A stretch of 64,000 nt of DNA, from assembly GCF_003063545.1 (NCBI RefSeq), contig NZ_NESD01000002.1, forward strand, positions 1 to 64,000, read 5' to 3'. Origin of the DNA: Limnohabitans sp. Jir61. GTDB taxonomy: Bacteria > Pseudomonadota > Gammaproteobacteria > Burkholderiales > Burkholderiaceae_C. The position numbers and the translations under genes are program-made. Positions 8,280-16,832 of this stretch are shown in pieces. Within the stretch, counting starts at the first letter, position 1, and each line of letters begins with the position of its first letter. Under the pieces are notes generated by a model. That model was not told where the DNA came from and did not search any database. It saw nothing but the letters and a program-made list of their open reading frames with translations.

Positions 8280-11137
8280 CGCTTGAGCAACACCTTAAGA
8301 GCAGCCTGCAAACGACGTGCAGCGCCTTCGTCGTAAACACCACCCAAAACCTGAGCAGCATCTGCAGCCCATGTCATTTGCGGCGATGGGTCATTGCGAC
8401 GCGTGAGCATTTGCAACTGCAAGGCGCGGCGTGCATCCATGTGCGCAGCGGGTGTGGGTAAGTCAGCAGCTACTTCCAAACGCAACAAAGGCGTCACGGC
8501 CTCACCTTGCGGCTGAGCCGACAAAGCCTGTGACCACTGAGTGCGTTGCGCAGGGCTGAGCTTGCTACCAATGGCTTGCGCGGCTGGCAGCTGAGCTGCA
8601 TCGCGCTTTTCCCAAGCGTGCATGAGTTGGGTCAAAACTTCGCCATGTGCTTGTGCAGCCAAGCGACGCAGCGCGTCTTGGGCTGATTCCAAAGCAAAGC
8701 GTTGGGCACGGAAAGCGGCATCACCCAATCGTGGACCGCGCGGCGCAAAGCCTTCACGACCACCGTCACGTCCGCCATCGCGGCCAGGTTTGCCGTCACG
8801 GCCAAATGCTGGCTTATCGCCAAACTTGCCGCCGGGCTTGCCATCGCGACCACGGCCTGCGGGCGCAGCTTCGGTGCGTTTCTGTCCAGGGCGGTCATCA
8901 CCGCGCACTGCAACCACAGGGCGGGGTGCAGCTTTGGGTTTGACGGGGGCAACCTCGGCTACGGGCTCTGCGGCTTCGGCAGAGTTGTCAGCTGATTGCT
9001 CTGCGTTTGCTTCAACACTTGCTTCGTCCGAGCTGTGGGCTGCATCGCTTGATGCAGCTTCGGCTGATGCGTCAGTCGTCATTTCTGAAGCGGGTTCAGC
9101 AGCGTCGCTGGCGGCGACCGTTTCAACTGAAGCTTCAGTGGAGGCAACGGGCGCAGGGGCTGCCACTGGCGCCACAACTTCACCGCGTGCGATTTGCTCC
9201 AACAACTGCATGGCAGCGCGAATGGCAGATGCATCGCCTTTGGCGGTCGCTGAGTCCAAAGCCTTGGCAGCATCCAGCACGGCTTTGTCGTGAGGTGTCA
9301 GCGCAGCTTGGGATTGTTCGCGCACCGATGACTTGCGAGCAAACGCTTCGTCAATCGGTTGACGGAAAGCATCCCATAGTTTTTGTTCTTGCTTACGGTC
9401 CAGCACCACAGCATGGGCTTCTTCTTGCCAGCGTTGTTGCAGGGCTTTGACAGCATCCACACGCAAGGTGGGCGCAGCGCCCAAGGCTTGCGCTTCGGCA
9501 ATCAAGGCATGGCGACGCGCCAGGCTGGCCTTTTGCATCACTTCCAACGGTTCGTGGGCTGCATGAATTGCTGCCTTCCAAACAGGCTGCAATTCAGCAA
9601 ACATTTTCTCGCTCAGGTGGCCGCTTTCGCGCCAGCGTTGGGCGAACTGGTGCAACTGGCGGGCCACACCCTTCCAGTCGGGGCCGTTGGCATGCTCAAC
9701 CGTCCATGCTTTGACTTCTTCAATCAATGCCAAGCGCTGGGCTTTGTGGGCTGTGGTTTGAGCGCGGGCTTCCTTGAGCCATGCGTCGACCACTTCGTGG
9801 GCACGGTTACAAGCACTGTCAAAGCGCTTCCACAACGCAGGGTTGGGTGCAGCTTCTTTGTCGATTTTTTTCCATTGCTCACGCAAGTTGCGCAAAGTCT
9901 CTTGCATCTTGCGGCCGCCAACGGCTGGCACGCGGGCCACGTCGTCGGCTTTGGCTGCTGCTGTTTTTTGAGCTGGGGCAGCTTCTGAGGCGCTCTCTTG
10001 GACAGCAACTTCAGCAACGGCTTCAGGCACGTCAGCCGCAACTGGCGTGACGACTTCGGCTGCCGCTGTTTCAGGTGCAGTAACTTCAATCACAGCAGGC
10101 GCATCAACAACTGCTGCCTGTGTGGCTTCAACAGCCACTTGTTCGACCACAGCAGCGTCTTGAGCAGGCGCCGCTTCTTCAGCTTTAGGCACTATGGCCT
10201 TAGCAGGCTTGGCCACGGGTGCAGGCTTGAACAAAGCCTCGGCTTGCATGGCCAGTTCTAAACGCTTTTGGTCCACCACAGCTTTGTCAGCGGTGGGTTT
10301 GACCTTGCGAGTCGCGTCCACTCCAGCGGCGGCTGGTTTGGCGGCTTTGACAGGCGCAGCAGCTTGGGGCAACACTTCACCACGAGCCACACGAATTTGG
10401 TCAGACCAAGCAGGCACAGCAGGCAAAGGTGCGGCTGCATCTGCCGCAGCGGCCTCGGTCAAGGTCAAGGCCTCGCCAAAAGCAGTCCACACGGCTTGCA
10501 CTTGTTGGGTGCTGGTTTGTAAAGCGGGTGCAAATTTGGCATCCACGCTGGACCATTGGGCGTCAGCTGCCAAGGCTTGGGCTTGGGCGACCCAACGGTC
10601 GAGGTCCACTTGCAGCGCATCGCGTTGAGCCAAGGCGTCTTGCCAAGGCTTGGTCGACAGCACTTCAATTCGCTGAGCCAGCAGCACAGCGGCTTCGCGC
10701 TGCACTTGAGTTTGGTGTTGGAGGTCTTCAATGGCCTTTACGCGCTCGGCCAAGGCGGTTTTCAGACCGGCCAAGGGCTCGCGTGACAAAGGCGCACCAG
10801 CTTTGGCGGCATCGCGCTGCCAGCCCATGGCATCGCTCAAATTGATGTGCGGCGCATCGCGCAGGGCTTCGCCCTTGGAGGCCCACTCCACAATCAGAGC
10901 GTCTTGGTCTTTGCTGCGGCGCAGCTCGTCCAACTTTTCGCGCAACACTTTGGCAGCGCCCTTATCGCGGTGGCTCATTTCGTCAAAAACGGCTTGCACT
11001 TGCTCCAAAGTTGGGTGGTTAGCAAGCCAGTCGCGCAGTCGCGCAGTGCGGTCTGCGGAGGTCGAAACAGTAAAAGCCCCACCAGTCAATTTGTCTAAGG
11101 CGGCGAGGTCGAGGGGTTTGTTAGAAGAATCAGTCAC
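8276..11137 (-). CDS. Large DUF349-repeat protein
   Basis: The 953-residue product is very alanine-rich and mostly helical. Several DUF349 units are visible as repeated Trp/Lys-rich helices (for example LREQWKKIDKEAAPNPALWKRF near residue 425 and VARQLHQFAQRWRESG near 500). Between them are two long low-complexity linkers of Ala/Val/Pro/Glu, and near residue 800 a Gly/Arg/Asp-rich stretch built on GRDGKPG-like units. The start is GTG. DUF349 proteins have no established enzymatic role. The architecture suggests a scaffold or nucleic-acid-associated protein, but this is inference. It is divergent from the transglycosylase gene and convergent with lpxH. Confidence 0.85.
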   Translation of the reverse strand: MTDSSNKPLDLAALDKLTGGAFTVSTSADRTARLRDWLANHPTLEQVQAVFDEMSHRDKGAAKVLREKLDELRRSKDQDALIVEWASKGEALRDAPHINLSDAMGWQRDAAKAGAPLSREPLAGLKTALAERVKAIEDLQHQTQVQREAAVLLAQRIEVLSTKPWQDALAQRDALQVDLDRWVAQAQALAADAQWSSVDAKFAPALQTSTQQVQAVWTAFGEALTLTEAAAADAAAPLPAVPAWSDQIRVARGEVLPQAAAPVKAAKPAAAGVDATRKVKPTADKAVVDQKRLELAMQAEALFKPAPVAKPAKAIVPKAEEAAPAQDAAVVEQVAVEATQAAVVDAPAVIEVTAPETAAAEVVTPVAADVPEAVAEVAVQESASEAAPAQKTAAAKADDVARVPAVGGRKMQETLRNLREQWKKIDKEAAPNPALWKRFDSACNRAHEVVDAWLKEARAQTTAHKAQRLALIEEVKAWTVEHANGPDWKGVARQLHQFAQRWRESGHLSEKMFAELQPVWKAAIHAAHEPLEVMQKASLARRHALIAEAQALGAAPTLRVDAVKALQQRWQEEAHAVVLDRKQEQKLWDAFRQPIDEAFARKSSVREQSQAALTPHDKAVLDAAKALDSATAKGDASAIRAAMQLLEQIARGEVVAPVAAPAPVASTEASVETVAASDAAEPASEMTTDASAEAASSDAAHSSDEASVEANAEQSADNSAEAAEPVAEVAPVKPKAAPRPVVAVRGDDRPGQKRTEAAPAGRGRDGKPGGKFGDKPAFGRDGKPGRDGGRDGGREGFAPRGPRLGDAAFRAQRFALESAQDALRRLAAQAHGEVLTQLMHAWEKRDAAQLPAAQAIGSKLSPAQRTQWSQALSAQPQGEAVTPLLRLEVAADLPTPAAHMDARRALQLQMLTRRNDPSPQMTWAADAAQVLGGVYDEGAARRLQAALKVLLKR

Positions 11138-11214
11138 AAGTAGGGCTCACAGTAAATTAGGGGTGATTGTCGCCGAGGCTTTAAAATTTCAGCTACTTCC
11201 TATTTAATAAATTT

Positions 11215-12051
11215 ATGTCTATTCCCCTCATCGCCCGATTACAGCTAGGTCTACGTACCTTTGCAGCTGACGTGGCGCAAGGCTTTTTTGCTATTTCCCA
11301 CAACGGCTTGGCCGTGGTGGGATTAACTATCTTCTTCTTTGTTGTGGCGCTGACCGTGCGCCCCGATCTGCGCGTGGTGACCGAAGCCAAGGTAATCAGC
11401 TGGCTGCAAGAGCGCCAATACGACGAACTGGGCATTGCCACCGATGCAGACGCCGTTGACCGCGCCACCGCCACCGACCCCCGCGACCTGCCCAAGCAAC
11501 AAGCCAACCTTGCCTATTGGTTGAGCAAAAAATACCGCGTGGCGCCCGAGCCTTTGAGCGCTTTGGTGTCCGAAGCCTACGACGTGGGCCCAGCCAACCA
11601 AATCGAACCCACCCTCATCTTGGCCGTGATGGCTGTTGAGTCGGGTTTTAACCCCTTTGCCCAAAGCAATGTGGGCGCCCAAGGACTGATGCAAGTGATG
11701 ACCAAGGTCCACGAACAGAAGTACCAAGGCTTTGGCGGCGCCTTAGCGGCATTTGACCCCGTGGCCAACGTGCGCGTAGGCGTTAACGTGCTCAAAGAGT
11801 GCATTTCTCGCGCTGGCAGCCTAGAAGGCGGCCTCAAACTCTATGTGGGCGCAGGCAACATGAAGGACGACCAGGGCTACGCCGGCAAGGTCATGGCCGA
11901 AAACGCGCGCCTTCAACAAGTTGCCAAGGGTTTGAAAGTTCCAATTACCCCACCGCCCTCCACCGCCGCCGAGGCTGCTACAGCCCGCTTGGAGAGCTTG
12001 TGGGAGAAAGCCCAGCGCTTGACGCCTTTCGGCAAGGATGACGGCGAATAA
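11215..12051 (+). CDS. Lytic murein transglycosylase (SLT domain)
   Basis: The protein should cleave the MurNAc-GlcNAc bond of peptidoglycan with 1,6-anhydro product formation. It is 278 residues. A hydrophobic segment near residues 30-48 (LAVVGLTIFFFVVALTV) forms a membrane anchor. The goose-type lysozyme/SLT fold follows, with AVMAVESGFNPFAQS (catalytic Glu), GAQGLMQVM and the downstream NVRVGVNVLKE and LYVGAG. It precedes glyA on the same strand, but the riboswitch in between suggests glyA has its own control. Expected location is inner membrane with a periplasmic domain. Confidence 0.92.
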   Translation: MSIPLIARLQLGLRTFAADVAQGFFAISHNGLAVVGLTIFFFVVALTVRPDLRVVTEAKVISWLQERQYDELGIATDADAVDRATATDPRDLPKQQANLAYWLSKKYRVAPEPLSALVSEAYDVGPANQIEPTLILAVMAVESGFNPFAQSNVGAQGLMQVMTKVHEQKYQGFGGALAAFDPVANVRVGVNVLKECISRAGSLEGGLKLYVGAGNMKDDQGYAGKVMAENARLQQVAKGLKVPITPPPSTAAEAATARLESLWEKAQRLTPFGKDDGE

Positions 12052-12079
12052 AGGGCTTCCTGAAGCGCGGTAAACTCTA

Positions 12080-12205
12080 TCTCGCGCGCAACTGGCGATA
12101 GGCGTATCTGGCTTGCCCGATACCGCTGACGTGGATGTATGACCACTGGGAAGCGCGCAGCCTCTGTTCACAGAGGTGTTTTGCCGTTCGCCTGGGCAGC
12201 CATTA
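12080..12205 (+). promoter_or_regulatory. ZTP riboswitch (pfl motif) upstream of glyA
   Basis: The 5' leader of glyA carries the hallmarks of the ZTP/pfl riboswitch. GCGCGC (12084-12089) is followed by ACTGGCGA. After a spacer comes CCACTGGGAA and the complementary GCGCGC (12153-12158), closing the first pseudoknotted stem. A linker hairpin CCTCTG-TTCA-CAGAGG spans 12161-12176, and the conserved CGCCTGGGCA lies at 12190-12199. This class senses the purine intermediate ZMP/ZTP, which builds up when 10-formyl-THF is low, and raises one-carbon genes such as glyA. A U-rich stretch (12212-12217) follows, close to the ribosome binding site. Assigned by eye, without a covariance model. Confidence 0.8.
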
Positions 12206-12231
12206 CTCCACCTTTTTCTAGGACTGCCAGT

Positions 12232-13476
12232 ATGTACAACCGCAACATCTTGATCGAACAAACAGACCCCGAAGTTTGGGCCGCTATTCAGGCCGAAAAC
12301 GCGCGCCAAGAGCACCATATTGAATTGATCGCCAGCGAGAACTATGCGTCTCCAGCCGTCATGCAAGCCCAAGGCTCACAACTCACAAACAAATACGCTG
12401 AAGGCTACCCAGGTAAGCGCTACTACGGTGGCTGCGAGCACGTGGACGTTGCCGAACAATTGGCCATTGACCGCCTGAAACAAATTTACGGCGCTGAAGC
12501 CGCCAACGTGCAACCGCATTGCGGCGCATCTGCCAACGAAGCTGTGTTCCTCGCTTTCTTAAAGCCCGGAGACACCATCTTGGGCATGAGCTTGGCCGAA
12601 GGCGGTCACTTGACCCACGGTATGGCATTGAACATGTCAGGCAAGTGGTTCAACGCCATTTCTTATGGCCTGGATGCCAATGAAGCCATTGACTACGAAG
12701 CGATGGAAGCCAAGGCCCGCGAGCACAAACCCAAACTCATCATTGCGGGCGCTTCTGCCTACAGCTTGCACATCGATTGGGCACGTTTTGCCAAGATCGC
12801 CAAGGAAGTTGGCGCGATCTTCATGGTCGACATGGCCCATTACTCCGGCTTGATTGCTGCAGGCCAATACCCCAACCCTGTGCCTCACGCAGACGTGGTG
12901 ACTTCCACCACCCACAAGAGCTTGCGCGGCCCACGCGGCGGCATCATCCTGATGAAGGCCGAGCACGAAAAAGCCATCAACAGCGCCATCTTCCCTGGCC
13001 TGCAAGGCGGCCCTTTGATGCACGTTATCGCAGCCAAAGCTGTGGCGTTCAAAGAAGCCATGCAACCCGAGTTCAAAGACTACCAAGCTCAAGTCGTGAA
13101 AAACGCCAAGATCGTGGCCGAGACTTTGACGGCACGCGGCTTACGCATCGTCAGCGGCGGCACACAAAGCCACGTGATGTTGGTGGACCTGCGCTCTAAG
13201 AAGATCACCGGCAAAGAAGCCGAAGCTGCTTTGGGTGCTGCCCACATGACGATCAACAAGAATGCCATCCCGAACGACCCAGAAAAACCATTCGTCACCA
13301 GCGGTGTGCGCATTGGCACGCCAGCTATGACCACTCGCGGTTTCAAAGACGAAGAAGCTCGCATCACCGCAAACTTGATTGCTGACGTGTTGGACAACCC
13401 ACACGACGAGGCAAACATTGCGGCAGTTCGTGCCAAGGTGCATGCGCTGACTTCTAAGTTTCCTGTGTACAAGTAA
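12232..13476 (+). CDS. glyA: Serine hydroxymethyltransferase
   Basis: GlyA interconverts serine plus THF with glycine plus 5,10-methylene-THF using PLP. It is the main source of one-carbon units. The 414-residue protein starts [10 protein letters not shown], contains the [10 protein letters not shown] and [11 protein letters not shown] substrate loops, and carries the PLP-lysine in [14 protein letters not shown]. The open frame extends upstream to 12139, but that extension lies inside the riboswitch, and the ATG at 12232 has an AGGA about 9 nt upstream, so this start is chosen. A strong terminator follows. Regulation by ZTP riboswitch is expected. Confidence 0.97.
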   Translation: MYNRNILIEQTDPEVWAAIQAENARQEHHIELIASENYASPAVMQAQGSQLTNKYAEGYPGKRYYGGCEHVDVAEQLAIDRLKQIYGAEAANVQPHCGASANEAVFLAFLKPGDTILGMSLAEGGHLTHGMALNMSGKWFNAISYGLDANEAIDYEAMEAKAREHKPKLIIAGASAYSLHIDWARFAKIAKEVGAIFMVDMAHYSGLIAAGQYPNPVPHADVVTSTTHKSLRGPRGGIILMKAEHEKAINSAIFPGLQGGPLMHVIAAKAVAFKEAMQPEFKDYQAQVVKNAKIVAETLTARGLRIVSGGTQSHVMLVDLRSKKITGKEAEAALGAAHMTINKNAIPNDPEKPFVTSGVRIGTPAMTTRGFKDEEARITANLIADVLDNPHDEANIAAVRAKVHALTSKFPVYK

Positions 13477-13485
13477 CTTTTCCTT

Positions 13486-13514
13486 AACCCCCGTCCTTTG
13501 TGTCGGGGGTTTTT
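13486..13514 (+). terminator. Rho-independent terminator of glyA
   Basis: AACCCCC (13486-13492) pairs with GGGGGTT (13505-13511) around a 12-nt loop, followed by TTTTG. It begins 10 nt after the glyA stop. Confidence 0.85.
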
Positions 13515-13579
13515 GTTTGTCTGCGTTGTTTTGTTCGGTTGTTCGTTAAGAGTTTTCGTTCGTCAGGGGTTCGCGCCGG

Positions 13580-13665
13580 AAACGGCACAGATTGCAGGTA
13601 CGGCGGGCTCTTCATGCTGGGGTACCAGAAATCATCGCCCGCCGCACCTACAACCCGCGCTGTTT
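13580..13665 (-). repeat. Constant-loop long hairpin, copy 1
   Basis: This is an 86-nt inverted repeat: arms 13580-13608 and 13637-13665 (29 nt each) around a 28-nt loop. Read on the minus strand, 23 of 29 positions pair Watson-Crick, five are G-U wobbles and one is A-C. The loop differs from that of copy 2 (13782-13809, plus strand) at only three positions, although the arms are unrelated. The loop centre is itself a small palindrome, CTGGTACCCCAG. There is no T-run, so it is not a terminator. Strand is given in the orientation of the loop. Function unknown. Confidence 0.8.
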
Positions 13666-13756
13666 TGGTTTGAAATGTTTCTCTCGAGCGTTTCCTCTTT
13701 ATTGATGCACTAATGGTTCGAGTGAAATATGCGAGCGAAGCAAAGCACGTCGCAGA

Positions 13757-13834
13757 CTGAGGGTGTTTGGTATTGGCCGCTGACGATTTCTGGTACTCCA
13801 GCATGAGGAAGCGGCCAATACCAAATGCCCTCAG
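13757..13834 (+). repeat. Constant-loop long hairpin, copy 2
   Basis: This is a 78-nt inverted repeat: arms 13757-13781 and 13810-13834 (25 nt) around a 28-nt loop (13782-13809). 23 of 25 positions pair Watson-Crick and the other two are G-U or U-G wobbles on the plus-strand RNA. The loop matches copy 1 (opposite strand) at 25 of 28 positions, with three transitions only. Its core is CTGGTACTCCAG. The arms do not resemble those of copy 1. It ends 65 nt before the nrdR ATG. Confidence 0.82.
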
Positions 13835-13899
13835 CGAGCCCAGTACAAAAAGAAGCGCACAAAAGCACAGCAAACCAAAAGCAAAAGAGAGAACAACAC

Positions 13900-14349
13900 A
13901 TGAAATGTCCCTTCTGCGGCCACCTAGAAACCCAAGTCGTCGAGACCCGCATGTCCGAAGACGGCGACTCCATTCGCCGTCGTCGCCAATGCGGCGCCTG
14001 TGAAAAGCGCTACACCACCTACGAACGCCCCGACGTCAGCTTCCCTAACATCGTCAAAAAAGACGGTCGCCGCATCGAATACAAACGCGAAAAACTTCTT
14101 GAATCTATGGGCCTCGCCCTGCGCAAACGCCCCGTAAGCACCGAGCAGGTCGACAACGCGATTGAGCGCATCGAAGAAAAACTTCTAGCACTTGGCCAAC
14201 GCGAAGTGCCCTCCACCCGCATTGGCGAACTCGTCATGCGCGAACTCAAAAAGCTCGACAAAGTTGCCTACATCCGTTTTGCCAGCGTGTATCGCAGCTT
14301 TGAAGACATCGATGACTTCAAGAGCTTGGTGGACGAAGTTCGCAAGTAG
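13900..14349 (+). CDS. nrdR: Transcriptional repressor NrdR
   Basis: NrdR is an ATP/dATP-sensing repressor of ribonucleotide reductase genes. The 149-residue product has the N-terminal zinc ribbon MKCPFCGH...[16 protein letters not shown] with its four cysteines at about residues 3, 6, 31 and 34. The ATP-cone domain follows ([19 protein letters not shown], residues about 50-140). The start is the ATG at 13900 because the zinc ribbon begins there; the longer frame would read into hairpin copy 2. It lies downstream of glyA, a placement common in beta- and gammaproteobacteria. Confidence 0.96.
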   Translation: MKCPFCGHLETQVVETRMSEDGDSIRRRRQCGACEKRYTTYERPDVSFPNIVKKDGRRIEYKREKLLESMGLALRKRPVSTEQVDNAIERIEEKLLALGQREVPSTRIGELVMRELKKLDKVAYIRFASVYRSFEDIDDFKSLVDEVRK

Positions 14350-14402
14350 TTTTCGAGTCTCAGCCATGTGCTGAATTCCAATCAAAACCTAGCATTTGCT
14401 AC

Positions 14403-14939
14403 ATGCAATCGCCAGGTTTTTTTACGCCCCATAGACTTAGGACGCTTATCACGACGCAGGGTTTCACGCTCGTTGAATTACTGGTGTGCCTCAGCGTGCT
14501 AGGCATCATGGCTTCGTTTGCCATGCCAAGCTGGCAACGCCTGCAAGAACGCAGCCGTGTCGAAGCCACACGCGACCAACTGATAAACGATTTACAAGCT
14601 GCTCGCGTACGCGCCTTGCAACGTGGCGAAACTTTGCAGCTTGCTCGTCTGCGCGATTGCACATGGGGCACCTCCACGGATAACGATTGGAGTTGTGGCT
14701 GGCAACTGGTGGTTAAAACCAATCAGACCGTGCTACAAACCTCTCAGGTACAAACACCATTGCAAGTCACGTTTGCCAAAACAGACCCGCTCGACATCAG
14801 CCAACGCGGAGACTTGGGTACCGTGGGTGACCGATGGGTCATCAAATCTAGGCAAACGGCACTCAACATCGCGAACGTGTTGTGCCTCAGCAGCGCCAGC
14901 CGCTTGCGCTGGCAATCAGGTGAGTCATGCAGCAACTGA
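14403..14939 (+). CDS. fimT: GspH/FimT-family minor pseudopilin
   Basis: The product has a 20-residue leader ending in Gly followed by FTLVELLVCLSVLGIMASF, the classic type III signal and hydrophobic N-helix of type IV pilins with Glu at position +5. The rest (to 178 residues) is the GspH/FimT globular domain, with paired cysteines near the C-terminus. It should be cleaved and N-methylated by a prepilin peptidase (not in this window) and act as a minor subunit initiating pilus assembly. It overlaps the next gene by 13 nt and heads a five-gene minor-pilin operon. Confidence 0.88.
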   Translation: MQSPGFFTPHRLRTLITTQGFTLVELLVCLSVLGIMASFAMPSWQRLQERSRVEATRDQLINDLQAARVRALQRGETLQLARLRDCTWGTSTDNDWSCGWQLVVKTNQTVLQTSQVQTPLQVTFAKTDPLDISQRGDLGTVGDRWVIKSRQTALNIANVLCLSSASRLRWQSGESCSN

Positions 14940-15427
14940 ACCGACAACTGGGCATTGCAGTGCTCGAAGCTCTCGTGGCATTGGTCGTTTTGGCCTTTGG
15001 CTTGCTCGGCCTGCTGTGGATGCATCAACAAGCTTTAGCGCAACAACGTCAACAACTCATGCGCGCAGTTGCCACAGGCATCGCCGACGATTTGGCGGAA
15101 CGCATGCGCTTAAACGCGCCACAAATTTCCATGTACACCAAAACTTGGGGCAACCCAACAGTCTCTGCAGCGGATTGCACAAACACGCCTTGTACACGCC
15201 AAGCGTTAGCGGCATGGGACAAATTACAGTTGCAACAAACCCTGCAAACTCAATTACCAGCAGGTGATGCGGCTGTATTTACATTGGCAGACGCTCCACA
15301 ATGGTGGGGCATCGTCATCGCATGGCGCGATGCCAACGAAACTTACCGAACCGATAACACCTCGGGCACACCGCCCTGCCCTGCACAAATGAGCTGCTGG
15401 CGGTTGTTTTTCAGGGCTGACCGATGA
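14927..15427 (+). CDS. pilV: Type IV pilus modification protein PilV-like minor pilin
   Basis: After a 9-residue leader ending in Gly comes IAVLEALVALVVLAFGLLGL, a pilin N-helix with Glu+5, typical of PilV. It is 166 residues and carries four cysteines in the globular part. The gene overlaps fimT at its start and pilW at its end (ATGA at 15424), so the cluster is translationally coupled. PilV is part of the minor-pilin priming complex with PilW, PilX and PilE-type subunits. Family assignment rests on the N-terminal motif, size and gene order. Confidence 0.85.
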   Translation: MQQLNRQLGIAVLEALVALVVLAFGLLGLLWMHQQALAQQRQQLMRAVATGIADDLAERMRLNAPQISMYTKTWGNPTVSAADCTNTPCTRQALAAWDKLQLQQTLQTQLPAGDAAVFTLADAPQWWGIVIAWRDANETYRTDNTSGTPPCPAQMSCWRLFFRADR

Positions 15428-16191
15428 GCCAATGCAAATGCATCACCCCATCGCAAGGTGGCTACACCTTGCACGAGCTACTGATTGGCATGGCGCTGAG
15501 CTTACTGGTCATCGCTACAGCCACTGCAGCCTATGGCACCAGCAAGCAAACATGGAATGCCATGGCCGCTGCGGATGCCGTGCACGCCAACGCACGCGTC
15601 GCCATGCGCAACATACGCGAACAAGCGCAAATGGCAGGTGGTGCATACCTCAAGCCCAGCAACAATAGCGATGGCAAATTCACAGTTGAAATTTCACTGA
15701 GCGAAGAGGTTGGTCAAGCGGCACTCGCTGGCGTCAACGGTACAAAATATGTCGAAAGCCTCACCCTCGGACATTGGCATGCACTCGATGCCATCGACTG
15801 CCAAGGCAACACCGGCAGTGCTCACACCAGCGTGCGCAACGACTATAAGCTCAACGCCAACAAAGAGCTGAGCTGCAAAGACCTCAATCTAACCAACAGC
15901 ACCTATCAAGCCTTGGCTGAAGGCCTGGAAGACTTTCAGCTGCGTTATGCCGAAGCCAACGCCAGCGCCCAAACTATTCAATGGAAAACCGCCAACCAAG
16001 TGAACGACATGACACAGGTTTTGGCCATCGAGGTGTGCCTACGTGTGGCCAGCATCAACACCATTCACAACACAAAGCCCAATGCCAATCTCAAAGGCTG
16101 CCAAGATGAAAGCTTGCCCTCCGATGGCCGCGTGCGCCGCACCTTCAAACGCGTAGTGACCTTGCGCAATCGCAATGAAGTCATGCCATGA
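15424..16191 (+). CDS. pilW: PilW-like minor pilin
   Basis: The 255-residue protein begins with a short leader ending GG-YTLHELLIGMALSLLVIATATAAY, a prepilin cleavage site and N-helix with Glu+5. The size matches PilW, the largest of the minor pilins in this operon type. It starts at an ATGA overlap with pilV and ends at an ATGA overlap with pilX. It should be part of the pilus-tip initiation complex in the inner membrane and periplasm. Confidence 0.85.
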   Translation: MSQCKCITPSQGGYTLHELLIGMALSLLVIATATAAYGTSKQTWNAMAAADAVHANARVAMRNIREQAQMAGGAYLKPSNNSDGKFTVEISLSEEVGQAALAGVNGTKYVESLTLGHWHALDAIDCQGNTGSAHTSVRNDYKLNANKELSCKDLNLTNSTYQALAEGLEDFQLRYAEANASAQTIQWKTANQVNDMTQVLAIEVCLRVASINTIHNTKPNANLKGCQDESLPSDGRVRRTFKRVVTLRNRNEVMP

Positions 16192-16826
16192 GACATCCAG
16201 CACACTGCAAAGGTTTTGCACTCCCCACCATGATGCTCATGCTCACACTGGCCAGCATCGCCGCACTGCTTGGCTTGCGCAACTTATGGGTGAACGAGCA
16301 GTTGCTCAACACACAAACCGACCAGCTTCGCACCGAACACAAAACTGAAGCGGTGCTGCCAGTGGCTTTAGCCGACATCTTGGGCGCAGCGATCAACACC
16401 GATGGCACCACTAACCTGCGTCACACCGCTGGCAACAACACGCAAAGCCATGCGTTTTTTCCTGCCTCGATGGCTGAGTACGACTTGCTGCGCCAACGCC
16501 TCAACAGCGGTGCATGCAGCGCAGGTATTTGTGCGCCCAACACACTCGACGCCAATGTCACCAAAGCCAGCCTCTGGAAAGCCATTACCGCCACGGCCAT
16601 GCCAGTGAACGCGTCTGATACGCCCTACGGCAACAACACTGCTTGGTATTGGGTGGAGGTGCTCCCATCGGGTAATGCATCCAACACCACATTCATTTAT
16701 CGGATCACAGCTCTGGCCAACGGTGTCATGCCTGGCAGCACCACCGTGCTGCAAGCCATTTGGGTTCGCAACACGCCAACAACCAATACCGGTCAATGGC
16801 GCAGCTGGCATGTGCTGCACGACTGA
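16188..16826 (+). CDS. pilX: PilX-like minor pilin
   Basis: This is a 212-residue protein with a prepilin-like N-terminus: leader to Gly9, then FALPTMMLMLTLASIAALLGL. Unlike its neighbours it has Pro, not Glu, at about position +4 and no Glu at +5, which is typical of tip pilins (GspK/PilX type). Position after pilW supports PilX. In many relatives pilY1 follows here, but the next gene is a PilE-type pilin 6 nt downstream. Sequence conservation of PilX is low, so this call depends on context. Confidence 0.72.
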   Translation: MRHPAHCKGFALPTMMLMLTLASIAALLGLRNLWVNEQLLNTQTDQLRTEHKTEAVLPVALADILGAAINTDGTTNLRHTAGNNTQSHAFFPASMAEYDLLRQRLNSGACSAGICAPNTLDANVTKASLWKAITATAMPVNASDTPYGNNTAWYWVEVLPSGNASNTTFIYRITALANGVMPGSTTVLQAIWVRNTPTTNTGQWRSWHVLHD

Positions 16827-16832
16827 ACTCCC

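Larger units (their letters stand above)
13515..13899. other. Gene-free interval between glyA and nrdR
   Basis: About 385 nt contain no convincing gene. Several short overlapping frames exist on both strands, but none has a believable ribosome site or recognisable product, and they run through the two hairpins. The interval holds the two constant-loop hairpins (13580-13665 and 13757-13834) separated by about 90 nt. The nrdR promoter must also lie here. I could not identify NrdR boxes. Confidence 0.7.

Noticed and set aside
8622..9293. 223-residue Ser/Ala/Pro/Arg-rich frame opposite the DUF349 gene
   Set aside because: Antisense of an alanine-rich repetitive coding region, with no recognisable domain.
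12139..12231. N-terminal extension of GlyA
   Set aside because: The extension is the riboswitch and leader; the ATG at 12232 has a proper ribosome site and the family N-terminus.
13484..13873. 129-residue minus-strand open frame between glyA and nrdR
   Set aside because: It runs through the glyA terminator and both hairpins, has no clear ribosome site, and its only recurrent peptide comes from the repeated loop.
13767..14003. 78-residue plus-strand frame overlapping hairpin copy 2 and nrdR
   Set aside because: It overlaps the firmly assigned nrdR in another frame and encodes hairpin-derived sequence.
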